From Roseofilum acuticapitatum BLCC-M154 (lineage in GTDB: Bacteria; Cyanobacteriota; Cyanobacteriia; Cyanobacteriales; Desertifilaceae), in the NCBI RefSeq assembly GCF_030068475.1, contig NZ_JAQOSP010000148.1:1-56990 (forward strand): a stretch of DNA of 56,990 nucleotides, given 5' to 3'. Made by a program: the position numbers and the translations under genes. Position 1 is the stretch's first letter. Each line of letters begins with the position of its first letter. Shown in pieces: positions 1-8,596 of the stretch. The notes below the pieces were generated by a model. The model saw nothing but the letters and a program-made list of their open reading frames with translations. It ran no database searches and was not told where the DNA came from.

Positions 1-19
1 ATCAAAGAATTCGAGGAGT

Positions 20-36
20 GCGGGCATCTTGCCCGC
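20..36. repeat. Short hairpin of a dispersed palindromic repeat
   Basis: A 7-bp perfect stem (GCGGGCA/TGCCCGC) encloses the loop TCT. The same design with GCGAGCA/TGCTCGC arms occurs twice, head to head, downstream of argF, so this is one member of a small intergenic palindromic repeat family. No gene is visible around it at the window edge. Confidence 0.5.
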
Positions 37-69
37 TTCTTAACAAATTTTCATGTCCGCTTGCGGAAA

Positions 70-129
70 ATCCCCCTTAAAAAGGGGGACTTTCCTATTC
101 CCCCCTTTTTAAGGGGGGCAAGGGGGGAT
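70..129. repeat. Dispersed CCCCCTT/AAGGGGG palindromic repeat, copy 1
   Basis: The element begins ATCCCCCTTAAAAAGGGGG and ends AAGGGGGGCAAGGGGGGAT, so each half is palindromic and the whole is an imperfect inverted repeat of about 60 bp. A second copy of the same layout lies upstream of argB. It has the size and symmetry of the miniature, non-coding intergenic repeats common in filamentous cyanobacteria. It ends about 30 bp before the ABC permease start, so it may lie in that gene's leader. Confidence 0.65.
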
Positions 130-161
130 CTTTTCCTACTGCCCACCCTACGATAAAATCG

Positions 162-1088
162 ATGACAGAAACCAGAGAAATCATGACTCAAACGCCTATA
201 CGAGACCAAAAGACCGGTTTAATCTTAATTGCGCCTGCCCTGATCATCCTGGGGTTAGTGTTCATTTATCCCATTGTCCGCGCCTTTTGGTTAAGTCTGT
301 ATACGGAAAATTTAGGCACTCAGCTTGAAGCCGTTTTTTCCGGTTTCGCTAACTATCAAAGGCTTTGGGGCGATGGGCGGTTTTGGCAGAGCCTGGGCAA
401 TACGACGATTTTTACGACTGTATCCATTGTACTCGAAGTCGCGTTAGGGATGGCGATCGCCTTAATCCTCAATCAAGCCTTTTTTGGTCGGGGATTTGTG
501 CGTACCCTCACCCTGATTCCCTGGTCTCTTCCTACGGCAGTCATGGGGTTAGCTTGGGCATGGATTTTTAACGATCAATATGGAGTCGTTAACGATTTAC
601 TCACCCGTTTAGGCTTAATTGAAACCTCCATTACTTGGCTCGGCGATCCCACCCGCGCTATGATTGCCATGATTATCGCCGATGTTTGGAAAACCACCCC
701 TTTTATCGCCATCATTTTATTAGCTGGTTTGCAATCCATTTCAGCCGATTTATATGAAGCCCATGCGATAGATGGAGCCACCCCTTGGCAGAGTTTTTGG
801 CAGATCACAGTCCCCCTAATTACCCCCCAACTGATTATCGCCCTCCTGTTTCGATTTGCCCAAGCTTTTGGTATCTTTGATTTAGTCCAAGTCATGACTG
901 GGGGAGGGCCAGCCGGAGCGACAGAAACCGTCTCTATTTATATCTATGCTACGGTGCGCCGCTATCTCGATTTTGGCTATGGTGCAGCGTTGGTTGTGGT
1001 CACGTTTTTGTTGCTCATTTTAGCCGTAGCAGTTGCCGCTTTGTTGCTCACTAAGTTTCGCACTCCAGTTAGCTCAGATAAAATATAG
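162..1088 (+). CDS. Carbohydrate ABC transporter permease (MalF-like)
   Basis: This is an inner-membrane permease subunit of a binding-protein-dependent sugar ABC importer. The protein is about 300 residues, the usual size for this family, with a hydrophobic segment near residue 25 and several more through the chain. The diagnostic EAA loop that docks onto the ATPase is present from about residue 199 (EAHAIDGA, followed by F-x-x-I-x-x-P spacing). A second ATG seven codons downstream (183) is an equally good start. No partner permease, binding protein or ATPase lies downstream; any partners would be upstream of the window or elsewhere. The substrate cannot be told from sequence alone, though the family and size suggest a di- or oligosaccharide or glucosylglycerol-like compound. 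Confidence 0.85.
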   Translation: MTETREIMTQTPIRDQKTGLILIAPALIILGLVFIYPIVRAFWLSLYTENLGTQLEAVFSGFANYQRLWGDGRFWQSLGNTTIFTTVSIVLEVALGMAIALILNQAFFGRGFVRTLTLIPWSLPTAVMGLAWAWIFNDQYGVVNDLLTRLGLIETSITWLGDPTRAMIAMIIADVWKTTPFIAIILLAGLQSISADLYEAHAIDGATPWQSFWQITVPLITPQLIIALLFRFAQAFGIFDLVQVMTGGGPAGATETVSIYIYATVRRYLDFGYGAALVVVTFLLLILAVAVAALLLTKFRTPVSSDKI

Positions 1089-1520
1089 CCTTTCTCAACT
1101 TCCTCCCCTTTTAAGCTTATCTTGTAGGGGTTTTAATTCAGAGAGTAGAGCCGAGCTTAACAAAGAAATATCTGTCCATGGCAGTAGCAAGGACTTTGAC
1201 CCCAGGGTAAGGTGGCTTGGTGGAAGGGGCTAAATTGTCCTTGGGTTATAAATTACGTCATTTCTACTTTAATTGAATCTACCTAGAGTAAGCGGATATG
1301 AGCTGGTCTTTTCTATTTTACCTCCTGGTTGCCTCAAACGGTCTACTCCTGAGCGCCTCACCAAAAGGGTCTATCATGGACAAAACCCTCTTGATTTGAG
1401 GGAAGTCTCACCTGATTTACTCTGCTTCCCCCTAGCCCACAAGCCCGATTCGACAGGGTTTCGCAGAAACCCCTACAAGACGAGTACAGGAGAAGGGGTT
1501 GGGGGATGAGGGCTAATGAT
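1089..1520. other. Intergenic stretch without a recognisable gene
   Basis: This stretch of about 430 bp lies between the convergent permease and gatC. Short open frames occur but none has a family-like protein sequence. It contains a small palindrome (AGGGTTTCGCAGAAACCCCT, near 1457-1476) of the type seen in cyanobacterial intergenic repeats, and GGGG-rich tracts. Nothing else was recognised. Confidence 0.5.
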
Positions 1521-1808
1521 TTACTCGCTCAGGATTTGGGGAACTTTGAAAAAGTCTCCATCGCGATCGGGGGCATTGTCTAAAAGGGCTTCCCGAAACT
1601 CGTCCGGAGTCAGTAAATCTTCGCGGGTGATGTTACTTAATTCGATCGCCCGCGTGGTGGGGGGAACCCCTTCGGTATCTAGCTCATTGAGCTGTTCTAC
1701 ATATTCGAGAATCTGGCTCAGTTCGCCACTTAATTGGGCTTCTTCTTCGGGGGTGAGGGCTAAACGGGCCAGATGGGCAACTTTATGAACTTGTTCTTGG
1801 TCGAGCAT
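1521..1808 (-). CDS. gatC: Asp-tRNA(Asn)/Glu-tRNA(Gln) amidotransferase subunit C
   Basis: GatC is the small stabilising subunit of the GatCAB complex, which converts Glu-tRNA(Gln) (and Asp-tRNA(Asn) where needed) into the amidated form. The 95-residue length is typical. The N-terminal pattern VHKVAHLARLALTPEE and the central LSQILEYVEQLNELDTEGV are strong family signatures, as is the C-terminal REALLDNAP-x-R-x-x-x-FFKVP. It lies 34 bp downstream of ycf3 on the same strand, so the two are probably co-transcribed. Confidence 0.95.
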   Translation of the reverse strand: MLDQEQVHKVAHLARLALTPEEEAQLSGELSQILEYVEQLNELDTEGVPPTTRAIELSNITREDLLTPDEFREALLDNAPDRDGDFFKVPQILSE

Positions 1809-1842
1809 AGGGATTATGGAAGACTACAGCAAAAAAGTGTAC

Positions 1843-2364
1843 TTAGAAAAAGACTTCGCCTTGCGATCGCCCGGTATTTTTCAACCAGTTTTGGGCTTCA
1901 ATATAGTTATTGGGAGCCATTTTGATCGCCCGATTCCAATAATCAGCAGCGATATCAAACAACTCTTCAGCCGTTTCATTATCACCGGCTGCTTTAGTCT
2001 GTTCGCCCTTATAGTGATAGATGACGGCAATATTATTCAAGGCTTGGGGCATTTTATCATTCAGCTCCAAGGCTTGCTCATAATAGTCGATCGCCTTATC
2101 ATGCTCCCCATTACTGGCATGAATCAAGCCTACATTGTACAAAATATAGCTGCGATCGTTAGGATCTTCCTCTAACTCCAAAGCTTCATAATAATTATCC
2201 AAAGCTTCCGCATACTCACCATCGGCTTGGGCTGACATCCCATCCCGATAATAAGCAAAGGCCGTTTTCGACTTATTGCTGGTGGGCAGAATCTTCAGAA
2301 TAATGTCTGCCATTACCGTAAAGCTCTTATCAATAAAGTTATCGTTGCGCTGAGTTCTGGGCAT
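1843..2364 (-). CDS. ycf3: Photosystem I assembly protein Ycf3
   Basis: Ycf3 is a tetratricopeptide-repeat chaperone required to assemble photosystem I at the thylakoid membrane. The start [20 protein letters not shown], the 173-residue length and the three TPR units (about residues 35-68, 72-105 and 120-155; for example [19 protein letters not shown]) match the highly conserved cyanobacterial and chloroplast protein. It is a soluble, membrane-associated protein with no signal peptide. The gene leads a likely two-gene unit with gatC. Confidence 0.95.
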   Translation of the reverse strand: MPRTQRNDNFIDKSFTVMADIILKILPTSNKSKTAFAYYRDGMSAQADGEYAEALDNYYEALELEEDPNDRSYILYNVGLIHASNGEHDKAIDYYEQALELNDKMPQALNNIAVIYHYKGEQTKAAGDNETAEELFDIAADYWNRAIKMAPNNYIEAQNWLKNTGRSQGEVFF

Positions 2365-2379
2365 AACCGTTTAGATTAA

Positions 2380-2595
2380 AGGGTTTCGACTTCCCATTGT
2401 AACAAGGATGGACAATTAAACCCCTACTGGCTTTTTTTAACTCCAGTCTATTCCCAAGGAATGGGAGATCCGGAAATTGCAACTGGTTTATTCGGTTCTA
2501 CTCCTAGTCAAGGAACTCAAAATATCGATACCCTCACAGATAAGATCTGTCAGCATTTACAGAGATTGGGGAAAGGGTTATGTTTAAGTGGATGA
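2380..2595 (+). pseudogene. Possible C-terminal remnant of a creatininase-family gene
   Basis: An uninterrupted frame without a plausible start follows a stop at 2377-2379. Its translation contains YWLFLTPVYSQGMGDPEIAT and ends in a helical LTDKICQHLQRL segment. The G-x-GDP-x-x-A-T pattern followed by a C-terminal helix resembles the last 50 or so residues of creatininase/creatinine amidohydrolase proteins. No upstream body is present because ycf3 lies divergently just ahead. The frame runs 16 bp into the histidine kinase gene. I regard it as a probable gene fragment; it could be a chance frame. Confidence 0.3.
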
Positions 2596-3986
2596 TGCCA
2601 ACCTTAAGTGAGATATTAGCCAAATCGGAATCGATCGCGATCGCCAATAACCAGCATAAAGCAGAACGATCTTGGTGTGGGGCGATCGCCGCCTTAAACG
2701 ATTTACTCGCTCAAGACCTAGCTCCTGAAGGCCTGATCCTCTCCGGTTCTCCCATATTGGCACATCCCCAGCCCCAGATCGCCTCTTGGCTATTTTCACC
2801 GCTTCCAGAAGCACACGCTTCCTTATTCCAGCTCCCTCCTGCTGCCTCCTTACCCCTCTCTTCCGTTTGCCTCTCCCAAGATGGCGATCCCTTCTCATCA
2901 GATGAGCGCTGTTGTCCCCTCACTCCCACTACCCTCTTGCTGCCCCAAGATCCCCTCCACCATGAACAATTTGCCCTCGTCTTAACCCCTTCATTTAGTT
3001 TAGTGATGGCTATTGCCCCCCAGAAGACTGGAGAACTAGGGTTTCAGTTTTCCTTTGATCCCGAACAGGTGGAAATGGCCTGGGCTGCATTGCGATCGCG
3101 AGTTTGCTTAACCGGCACTCCCGATCAAGTCGAACATCTGGATCTCCTGTATCATCAGTTTCCCCCCGTTGCTCCGGGATATCAAACGGTGATGGCATTT
3201 AGTCAGTTGATGGTTCATTATCTCCCTGAACCGGCGGTATCCCCTGTCGATCCATCCCCTGAAAAGGAAAAAAAGAATACGATTTCATCTCCTGTAACCC
3301 CTAGTCCTCAACCGGATCTCGAACTCCTTCAGGCGATCGCCCATGAAGTGAAAACCCCCCTAGCCACCATTCGCACCTATACTCGGCTCTTACTCAAACG
3401 CTCTAATTTGCCCCCCGAAGTCCTCAAGCGTCTGCAAACCATTGACCGGGAATGTACGGAACAAATCGATCGCTTTAATCTCATCTTCCGAGCCGTGGAA
3501 CTGGAAACCATGCCAACCCAATCTAAATCCACCCATCTCACCTCAACGTCTTTGTCCCAAGTCTTTCAAGAGAGTATTCCTCGGTGGCAAAAACAAGCCA
3601 GTCGTCGGAATGTGACCTTGGATGTGATTTTACCCCAACATACGCCTACGGTCGTCAGCGACCCCAATCTTTTGGATCAGGTGTTAACCAATGTGATTCA
3701 AAATTTTACTTCAACCGTACCGACTGGTTCCCATGTACAAGTGGAAGTCACCCCCGCAGGCAGTCAACTGAAACTGCAATTAATTTCAGAAACGGCTCAA
3801 GCTTGCTCTAATTTATCTCCCTTTAAGGCTTTGGGTCAGGTTTTGATGTTTCAACCAGAAACTGGGAACTTGAGCCTTAATTTGAGTGTAACTAAGAATT
3901 TGTTTGAGGCGATCGGCGGAAAATTGCTGATTCGCCAAAGACCTAAGCAAGGCAATGTGATGACGATTTTCTTACCCATTCGGTGA
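2580..3986 (+). CDS. Sensor histidine kinase
   Basis: This is a two-component histidine kinase of cyanobacterial type. A long N-terminal region of about 245 residues has no recognised sensor domain; residues 215-245 form a Pro/Ser/Lys-rich linker. The dimerisation and phosphoacceptor helix follows, with an H-box (AHEVKTPLATIRT) and phospho-acceptor His255. The C-terminal ATPase domain has an N-box-like DPNLLDQVLTNVIQN and a G-rich LFEAIGGKLLIRQ. The G1/G2 ATP-lid region looks poorly conserved, so activity may be weak. No transmembrane segment is evident, suggesting a cytosolic protein. ATGs at codons 5 and 6 are alternative starts. No response regulator gene is adjacent. Confidence 0.8.
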   Translation: MFKWMMPTLSEILAKSESIAIANNQHKAERSWCGAIAALNDLLAQDLAPEGLILSGSPILAHPQPQIASWLFSPLPEAHASLFQLPPAASLPLSSVCLSQDGDPFSSDERCCPLTPTTLLLPQDPLHHEQFALVLTPSFSLVMAIAPQKTGELGFQFSFDPEQVEMAWAALRSRVCLTGTPDQVEHLDLLYHQFPPVAPGYQTVMAFSQLMVHYLPEPAVSPVDPSPEKEKKNTISSPVTPSPQPDLELLQAIAHEVKTPLATIRTYTRLLLKRSNLPPEVLKRLQTIDRECTEQIDRFNLIFRAVELETMPTQSKSTHLTSTSLSQVFQESIPRWQKQASRRNVTLDVILPQHTPTVVSDPNLLDQVLTNVIQNFTSTVPTGSHVQVEVTPAGSQLKLQLISETAQACSNLSPFKALGQVLMFQPETGNLSLNLSVTKNLFEAIGGKLLIRQRPKQGNVMTIFLPIR

Positions 3987-4048
3987 AATTTACCGGTATC
4001 CTAGATCCAGAGTAATTCTACTGTACATTCTGCTTCTACCCTTGACCC

Positions 4049-4597
4049 ATGAACAACCCCCTTAAACACTGTAGCCTTTTCCTCGTTGGCATGATGGGGG
4101 TTGGTAAAACTACAGTGGGTCAGGAGTTAGCCCAACGGCTCAATTATCGCTTTTTTGATACCGATACCTTGATTGAACGAGTGGCAGGGATGGATATTCC
4201 CCAATTGTTTGCCACTCAGGGAGAAGAAACATTTCGGCAACTGGAAACCCAGATCCTGTCCCAATTATCGGCTCAGTTGCGCTCTGTGATTTCGACTGGT
4301 GGGGGTATCGTGCTGAAACCGGAAAATTGGGGCTATATGCGCCATGGGATTGTGGTTTGGCTTGATGTGCCGCCAGAAGTCCTCTACGATCGCCTCAAAA
4401 CCGATGACACGCGACCCCTCTTAAAAACGGAAAATCCCCTAGAAACTCTACAAACATTGTGCGATCGCCGTCAACATCTCTATGCACAAGCCGATCTACA
4501 GGTGAATCTCACCGGTGCTGAGTCCCCCGAACAAGTGGCTGACAGGGTGCTTACCCAACTGCCTCGGATTTTGAAGACCGATTCTGTTCAGAATTAA
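4049..4597 (+). CDS. aroK: Shikimate kinase
   Basis: Shikimate kinase phosphorylates shikimate at the 3-hydroxyl using ATP, the fifth step of the chorismate pathway. The Walker A motif is GMMGVGKTTVG (residues about 14-24), followed by the substrate-binding FFDTDTLIE and the STGGGIVL loop, then the lid region with DDTRPLL. The 182-residue length is normal. The gene sits 62 bp after the histidine kinase and 13 bp before the next gene on the same strand, so it may share their transcripts. Confidence 0.95.
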   Translation: MNNPLKHCSLFLVGMMGVGKTTVGQELAQRLNYRFFDTDTLIERVAGMDIPQLFATQGEETFRQLETQILSQLSAQLRSVISTGGGIVLKPENWGYMRHGIVVWLDVPPEVLYDRLKTDDTRPLLKTENPLETLQTLCDRRQHLYAQADLQVNLTGAESPEQVADRVLTQLPRILKTDSVQN

Positions 4598-4610
4598 CAG
4601 TTGAGCGACT

Positions 4611-6254
4611 ATGACCCTTGAGACCCAAGAATATGACCAAAAATCCCTCAAATTCTTGAGCAAAAACCCCGACTGGCAAGAACTAGCCAAAGACTGCGTA
4701 TGCTTTGCCAATGCCAGAGGTGGTGCGATCCGGATCGGCATTGAAGACGGTGAAACCCAACCCCCCGACGGGCAAACCATCTCCTCCCACTGGATCGAAA
4801 AAATTAGCAAGCGCATCAACGAACTCACCCTCAACGTCACCCTCGCCCCCCGGATCGAAACTGCCCCCAATGGTGGCCAATATCTGCACATCACCATTTC
4901 CCGCTCCCCTAACGTCGCCTCCACCAGCGATGGCCGCTATTACCTGCGGGTTGCCGATACCTGTAAACCCGTCCTGGGTGATGATATCCTGCGGTTGATC
5001 AACGAACGCCCCACCGCCCCTTGGGAAACCCTCACCACCCAGCAAGTACCCCGCGATCGCATCGACCCCGCCAAACTCCAAGCCTTCTGTCACGGTATCC
5101 GTAGCTCCGATCGCGTCAAACCCTCGGTCAAAGAAAAAACTGATACCGAACTCCTGGATCACTACTTCCTCGCCCAAGACGACTGGCTCACTAACCTCGG
5201 TATTCTTTGTATCGGTCAACGGGGCGATCGCGCCCGCTTAGGCACAGCTCCCGTAGTACAATTCCTCAAATACGACCAACAGGAGCAAAAGGTGAATAAG
5301 CTCCTGTGGGATGACTTTTCCCTCTCCCCCATTGAACTCGTCGAAGCCGTCTGGACAGCAATTCCCGACTTCCGCGAACGCTACGAACTCCCCGACGGTT
5401 TATTTCGCCAAACCCTCCCCCTCTACGATGAAGCCGTTGTGCGGGAACTGTTAGTAAATGCATTGGTTCACCGTCCTTACACCCAACGGGGTGATATCTT
5501 TCTTAACCTCTTTCCCGATCGCCTACAAATCGTTAATCCCGGCCCCCTGCCCCTCGGTGTCACTCCCCAAAACGTCCTCCACACCACCGTTCGCCGTAAC
5601 GAAAACCTCGCCCGTATGTTCCACGACCTCAAACTGATGGAACGGGAAGGTAGCGGCTTCGACAAAATCTATGAAATCCTGCTCTCCCAAGGGCGCAAGC
5701 TACCCGTACTCCAAGAAGGCAGCGATCGCGTATCCGTCACCATTTATCGACAAATCTTGAAACAAGAGGTAATTAATTTACTGGCGATTGGCGATCGGCA
5801 ATACCAACTCACCCAACGGGAAAAAATCACCCTAGGACTGCTGGCCCAACAGGAAAGTCTCAGCACCCGCGAACTCTCCCAGCAACTTTCTCTCTCAGAA
5901 GGACAGCCTCTAACTTCCTGGCTCGGTCGGTTGTTAGAGTTCAACTTAATCAAACAAACTGGACAAACGAAAGGGACTCGTTACTCTGTCGATCCTAACT
6001 TACTGCGATCTGCTCAAGTCTATCTCAGGACAACGTTGCAAAGAATCGAGCCTCACCGCCTCAAAGCTCTGATTTTAGAGGATTTACGTCATTATCCAGG
6101 CTCTAGTAGTAGGGAGATCCATCGCCGAATTGCGCCGGAAGTTGAATATATGAAGCTCTATCGCACGATTGCTGAACTGGTCAAGGCGCAGCGAATTCGC
6201 TATGAGGGACAGAATCGGTGGCGGCGTTATTGGCTCAATGAGCGATCGCCTTGA
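4611..6254 (+). CDS. AlbA_2/Schlafen-type ATP-binding protein with winged helices
   Basis: This protein resembles the COG2865 group, putative transcriptional regulators or helicase-related proteins. The N-terminal AlbA_2 (Schlafen-like) domain covers about residues 10-130 and contains the glycine-rich FANARGGAIRIGIEDGE. The central region (about 270-360) carries LLVNALVHRPYTQRGD and the GHKL-like pattern REGSGFDKI. Two winged-helix-like stretches follow at about 400-470 and 490-545. The family acts in nucleic acid binding or regulation, and relatives occur in defence loci; no enzymatic role is established for it here. The coding sequence is unusually C-rich compared with its neighbours. Its start is 13 bp after aroK. 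Confidence 0.75.
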   Translation: MTLETQEYDQKSLKFLSKNPDWQELAKDCVCFANARGGAIRIGIEDGETQPPDGQTISSHWIEKISKRINELTLNVTLAPRIETAPNGGQYLHITISRSPNVASTSDGRYYLRVADTCKPVLGDDILRLINERPTAPWETLTTQQVPRDRIDPAKLQAFCHGIRSSDRVKPSVKEKTDTELLDHYFLAQDDWLTNLGILCIGQRGDRARLGTAPVVQFLKYDQQEQKVNKLLWDDFSLSPIELVEAVWTAIPDFRERYELPDGLFRQTLPLYDEAVVRELLVNALVHRPYTQRGDIFLNLFPDRLQIVNPGPLPLGVTPQNVLHTTVRRNENLARMFHDLKLMEREGSGFDKIYEILLSQGRKLPVLQEGSDRVSVTIYRQILKQEVINLLAIGDRQYQLTQREKITLGLLAQQESLSTRELSQQLSLSEGQPLTSWLGRLLEFNLIKQTGQTKGTRYSVDPNLLRSAQVYLRTTLQRIEPHRLKALILEDLRHYPGSSSREIHRRIAPEVEYMKLYRTIAELVKAQRIRYEGQNRWRRYWLNERSP

Positions 6255-6271
6255 TCGAGGGAAAAGGCGAG

Positions 6272-6381
6272 TCTCTCTTTCAAAATGAAAGAGAGAGTGT
6301 AAGACGGATGTCTTCACTGAGGATAAAACCCTTATCCCATAACGATTTCTCTCTTTCATAGTGTAAGAGACAACTGTCTCT
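6272..6381. promoter_or_regulatory. Two hairpins upstream of the orphan HTH gene
   Basis: An 11-bp perfect stem (6272-6282 pairing with 6286-6296, loop AAA) is followed by a 6-bp stem AGAGAC/GTCTCT (6366-6371 and 6376-6381, loop AACT). The string CTCTCTTTCA followed by AGTGTAAGA occurs beside both, so the leader contains a partly duplicated motif. It could be an operator or RNA leader for the HTH protein downstream, or a transcription end for the gene upstream. There is no T-run to call a clear terminator. Confidence 0.3.
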
Positions 6382-6417
6382 ATCTTCAGATTTGCTATAT
6401 CGTTTAAGCTAGAAATA

Positions 6418-6864
6418 TTGAAGGGAGTCCTCAATAGCAAGAAGTACGAGGAAATTGCTAAAAAGTATCAATGCAGCACCGGTCATGCCAAAGATAAGGC
6501 ATACGAACTCTGGCAAATTTTATCGGATATTTTAGGAGAAGAATTAAACAAGTCTAATTTTTGCGCCACGATAGCACGTTTAGGATTCTCTAATTCTCAA
6601 CACCAGATTATCGGTAATCCAGTTCAGATTGGAAACCTCAATCTTTGCCCCAATCCCGAAGCTACAGAATTAGAAAACTGGGATGTCGTCAATACCGAAT
6701 CAACTCTACAAAACCAAAGACCGACCAACACAACAGTCGAGAATGTATTGCATCTAACTAAATCAAATACTGTCTCTAAATTAAGCCAACTCGGTTTAAC
6801 TGCCCAACAAATTGCCGAAGTCCTCGACTTACCGTTGGATGAAGTCACCGAAGCGATGGAATAG
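6418..6864 (+). CDS. Orphan HTH protein resembling the N-terminus of cyanobacterial NTPases
   Basis: The first 60 residues (KKYEEIAKKYQCSTGHAKDK, then AYELWQILSDILGEELNKSN) match the HTH-like domain that normally begins long cyanobacterial NB-ARC/WD40 or vWA-MoxR-associated proteins. Here no NTPase follows and the product is only 148 residues. The C-terminal 35 residues form a second helix-turn-helix-like segment (LSQLGLTAQQIAEVLDLPLDEV), like the tails of cyanobacterial Rpn/PD-(D/E)XK-family proteins. The start is a TTG; the frame is open upstream only to 6367 with no ATG, so the N-terminus may be clipped. It may be a small DNA-binding regulator or a truncated relic. Confidence 0.5.
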   Translation: MKGVLNSKKYEEIAKKYQCSTGHAKDKAYELWQILSDILGEELNKSNFCATIARLGFSNSQHQIIGNPVQIGNLNLCPNPEATELENWDVVNTESTLQNQRPTNTTVENVLHLTKSNTVSKLSQLGLTAQQIAEVLDLPLDEVTEAME

Positions 6865-7175
6865 ACTGGTTGGGCAGCAGACTGTATTAGCAAAGCCAAT
6901 TTATTGAGGAGATATCTTCAATTAGCTGCTTGTTGTTGCTGTATCATTACTATATTGTTAGCCGATTCACAATTACAGCGCTTTGGCTGTATTGATGGAC
7001 AGTAGGTTTTGATCCCCCTAAATCCCCCTTAAAAAAGGGGGACTTTGACTGCCCCCTTTTTTAAGGGGGGTTGGGGGGATAGAGATGTCCCTCGAAAAAG
7101 CGTAAAGTGCTGTAACAGTTGAGCCACTCGGCTTTCATCCACAATCAGACCTTTGTTACATCAAGGAATCGATTT
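6865..7175. other. Intergenic region upstream of argB
   Basis: This region of about 310 bp holds no recognisable gene. It contains the second copy of the CCCCCTT/AAGGGGG palindromic element, which lies close enough to argB to be part of its 5' leader. The remainder (6865-7010) is AT-rich with no structure I could identify. Confidence 0.5.
7012..7080. repeat. Dispersed CCCCCTT/AAGGGGG palindromic repeat, copy 2
   Basis: It shares the layout of the copy at the left end of the window: an ATCCCCCT arm, a central pair of complementary AAAAAAGGGGG / CCCCCTTTTTT blocks, and a GGTTGGGGGGAT arm. The spacer differs (ACTTTGACTG against ACTTTCCTATT), showing the arms are conserved and the loop is not. 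It is non-coding. Confidence 0.65.
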
Positions 7176-8051
7176 ATGTCCACAGAAGCAACTGCCCACC
7201 TCGATGAACCCACCCGCGTTCGCGTCCTAAGTGAAGCCCTCCCCTATATCCAGAAATTTGCCGGCCGCACGGTCGTGATTAAATACGGGGGAGCTGCCAT
7301 GAAAGATAGCGCCCTTAAAGATAAAGTGATGCGCGATGTCGTCTTTCTCTCCTGTGTCGGGGTGCGTCCCGTGCTAGTCCATGGGGGAGGGCCAGAAATT
7401 AATACCTGGTTGGGCAAATTAGGTATCGAACCCCAATTTAAGAACGGCCTGCGGGTCACTGATGCACCGACCATGGATGTGGTGGAAATGGTGTTAGTGG
7501 GGCGGGTGAATAAGGAAATTGTCTCTTTAATTAGCCAAGCTGGGGGTCAGGCGATCGGTTTATGCGGTAAAGATGGTAACTTGATTACCGCTCGTCCCCA
7601 AGGTCAAGAAGGGATTGGATTTGTGGGAGAAGTGAGCAGCATCAACACAAAAGTGCTAAAACCCCTGCTAGAAAATGGTTATATTCCCGTCATTTCTAGT
7701 GTGGCGGCAGATAGCCAAGGACAAGCCTATAACATTAATGCCGATACTGTAGCCGGGGAGTTGGCCGCCTCTTTATCGGCAGAAAAACTGATTTTGTTAA
7801 CCGATACAGCCGGTATTTTGAGAGACTATAAAGACCCCTCCACCCTGATCGAGCGCCTGGATATTCAGGAAGCTCGCCGCCTAATTGAGGTGGGAATTGT
7901 GGCGGGTGGGATGATTCCTAAAGTTCAATGTTGTGTCCGTAGTTTGGCTCAAGGGGTAAAAGCGACCCATATTGTAGATGGCCGAGTTCCTCATTCCTTG
8001 CTGTTGGAGGTGCTAACAGATACGGGAATTGGGTCGATGATTTTGGCTTAG
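7176..8051 (+). CDS. argB: Acetylglutamate kinase
   Basis: The enzyme phosphorylates N-acetylglutamate, the second and PII-controlled step of arginine synthesis in cyanobacteria. The ATP-binding VIKYGGAAM, the substrate loop [10 protein letters not shown] and the C-terminal [13 protein letters not shown] are all present. I chose the ATG giving [12 protein letters not shown], which yields 291 residues (family-typical) and has AAGGAA about 12 bp ahead; an in-frame TTG 57 bp upstream gives a less likely longer form. The cyanobacterial N-terminal helix and C-terminal features needed for arginine and PII regulation appear intact. argF lies about 1.5 kb downstream on the same strand. Confidence 0.95.
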   Translation: MSTEATAHLDEPTRVRVLSEALPYIQKFAGRTVVIKYGGAAMKDSALKDKVMRDVVFLSCVGVRPVLVHGGGPEINTWLGKLGIEPQFKNGLRVTDAPTMDVVEMVLVGRVNKEIVSLISQAGGQAIGLCGKDGNLITARPQGQEGIGFVGEVSSINTKVLKPLLENGYIPVISSVAADSQGQAYNINADTVAGELAASLSAEKLILLTDTAGILRDYKDPSTLIERLDIQEARRLIEVGIVAGGMIPKVQCCVRSLAQGVKATHIVDGRVPHSLLLEVLTDTGIGSMILA

Positions 8052-8060
8052 GGAGGGAGA

Positions 8061-8555
8061 ATGGAAACGTTAGAAAGAGGCAAACAAGCTTTTGAGCGGG
8101 GGGACTATCGGGAGGCGATCGCCGCTTTAGAAGCCGCCAAAAGCCAAGTCGCCAAATCTTCACCCCTCGGAGGTGAAGTGCAGATTTGGTTAGTCACCGC
8201 CTATGAAGCTGTCGGAGAGCGTACCGAAGCCTTATCCTTATGTGAGACCCTAGAACATCATCCCGACTGGCATACCCGCAAACAAGCGCGGCGCTTATTG
8301 GAGATTTTGAAGGCTCCCCAGCTCATGCGCCGTTCGGAATGGAATACCACGATTCCCGATCTATCGGCTATGGATGAGAGCGATCGCCTTTATCGTCGAG
8401 GAACGGGAGTCACTCAGGTAAAGCCTCCCAAGCCCAAAGAGGAGCTAGAACCGGTGGATCTCTCTTCAGTGGAAACAGAGGATAATCGCTTTCTGTGGGT
8501 GGCTTTAGTTGCGGCGATCGCCTTCATGATTGGGGGATGGATTGGCTTAGGATAG
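8061..8555 (+). CDS. TPR-like protein with C-terminal membrane anchor
   Basis: The N-terminal 90 residues form helical repeats of TPR type (LERGKQAFERGDYREAIAAL, then VTAYEAVGERTEALSLCETL). A charged linker follows, and a single hydrophobic segment ends the protein (about residues 145-164, VALVAAIAFMIGGWIGLG). The layout suggests a cytosolic protein-interaction domain anchored in a membrane. Its start is 9 bp after argB and it precedes the DUF3153 gene by 41 bp, so it is probably transcribed with them. The function is unknown to me. Confidence 0.65.
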   Translation: METLERGKQAFERGDYREAIAALEAAKSQVAKSSPLGGEVQIWLVTAYEAVGERTEALSLCETLEHHPDWHTRKQARRLLEILKAPQLMRRSEWNTTIPDLSAMDESDRLYRRGTGVTQVKPPKPKEELEPVDLSSVETEDNRFLWVALVAAIAFMIGGWIGLG

Positions 8556-8596
8556 GGGGATAATGGGAAAAGTGCCAACACAAGATAGAGCAAATC

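Noticed and set aside
1273..1509. 78-codon plus-strand frame between the permease and gatC
   Set aside because: No recognisable family, no convincing start signal, and it runs across palindromic intergenic repeat sequence.
4683..5219. 178-codon open frame antisense to the AlbA_2-type gene
   Set aside because: Its composition is the mirror of the C-rich sense gene (Gly/Val/Asp-rich), it has no family motifs, and the sense frame is clearly a real protein.
7119..7175. N-terminal extension of argB from a TTG
   Set aside because: The ATG at 7176 has a better-placed ribosome site and gives the normal protein length; the extra residues are not conserved-looking.
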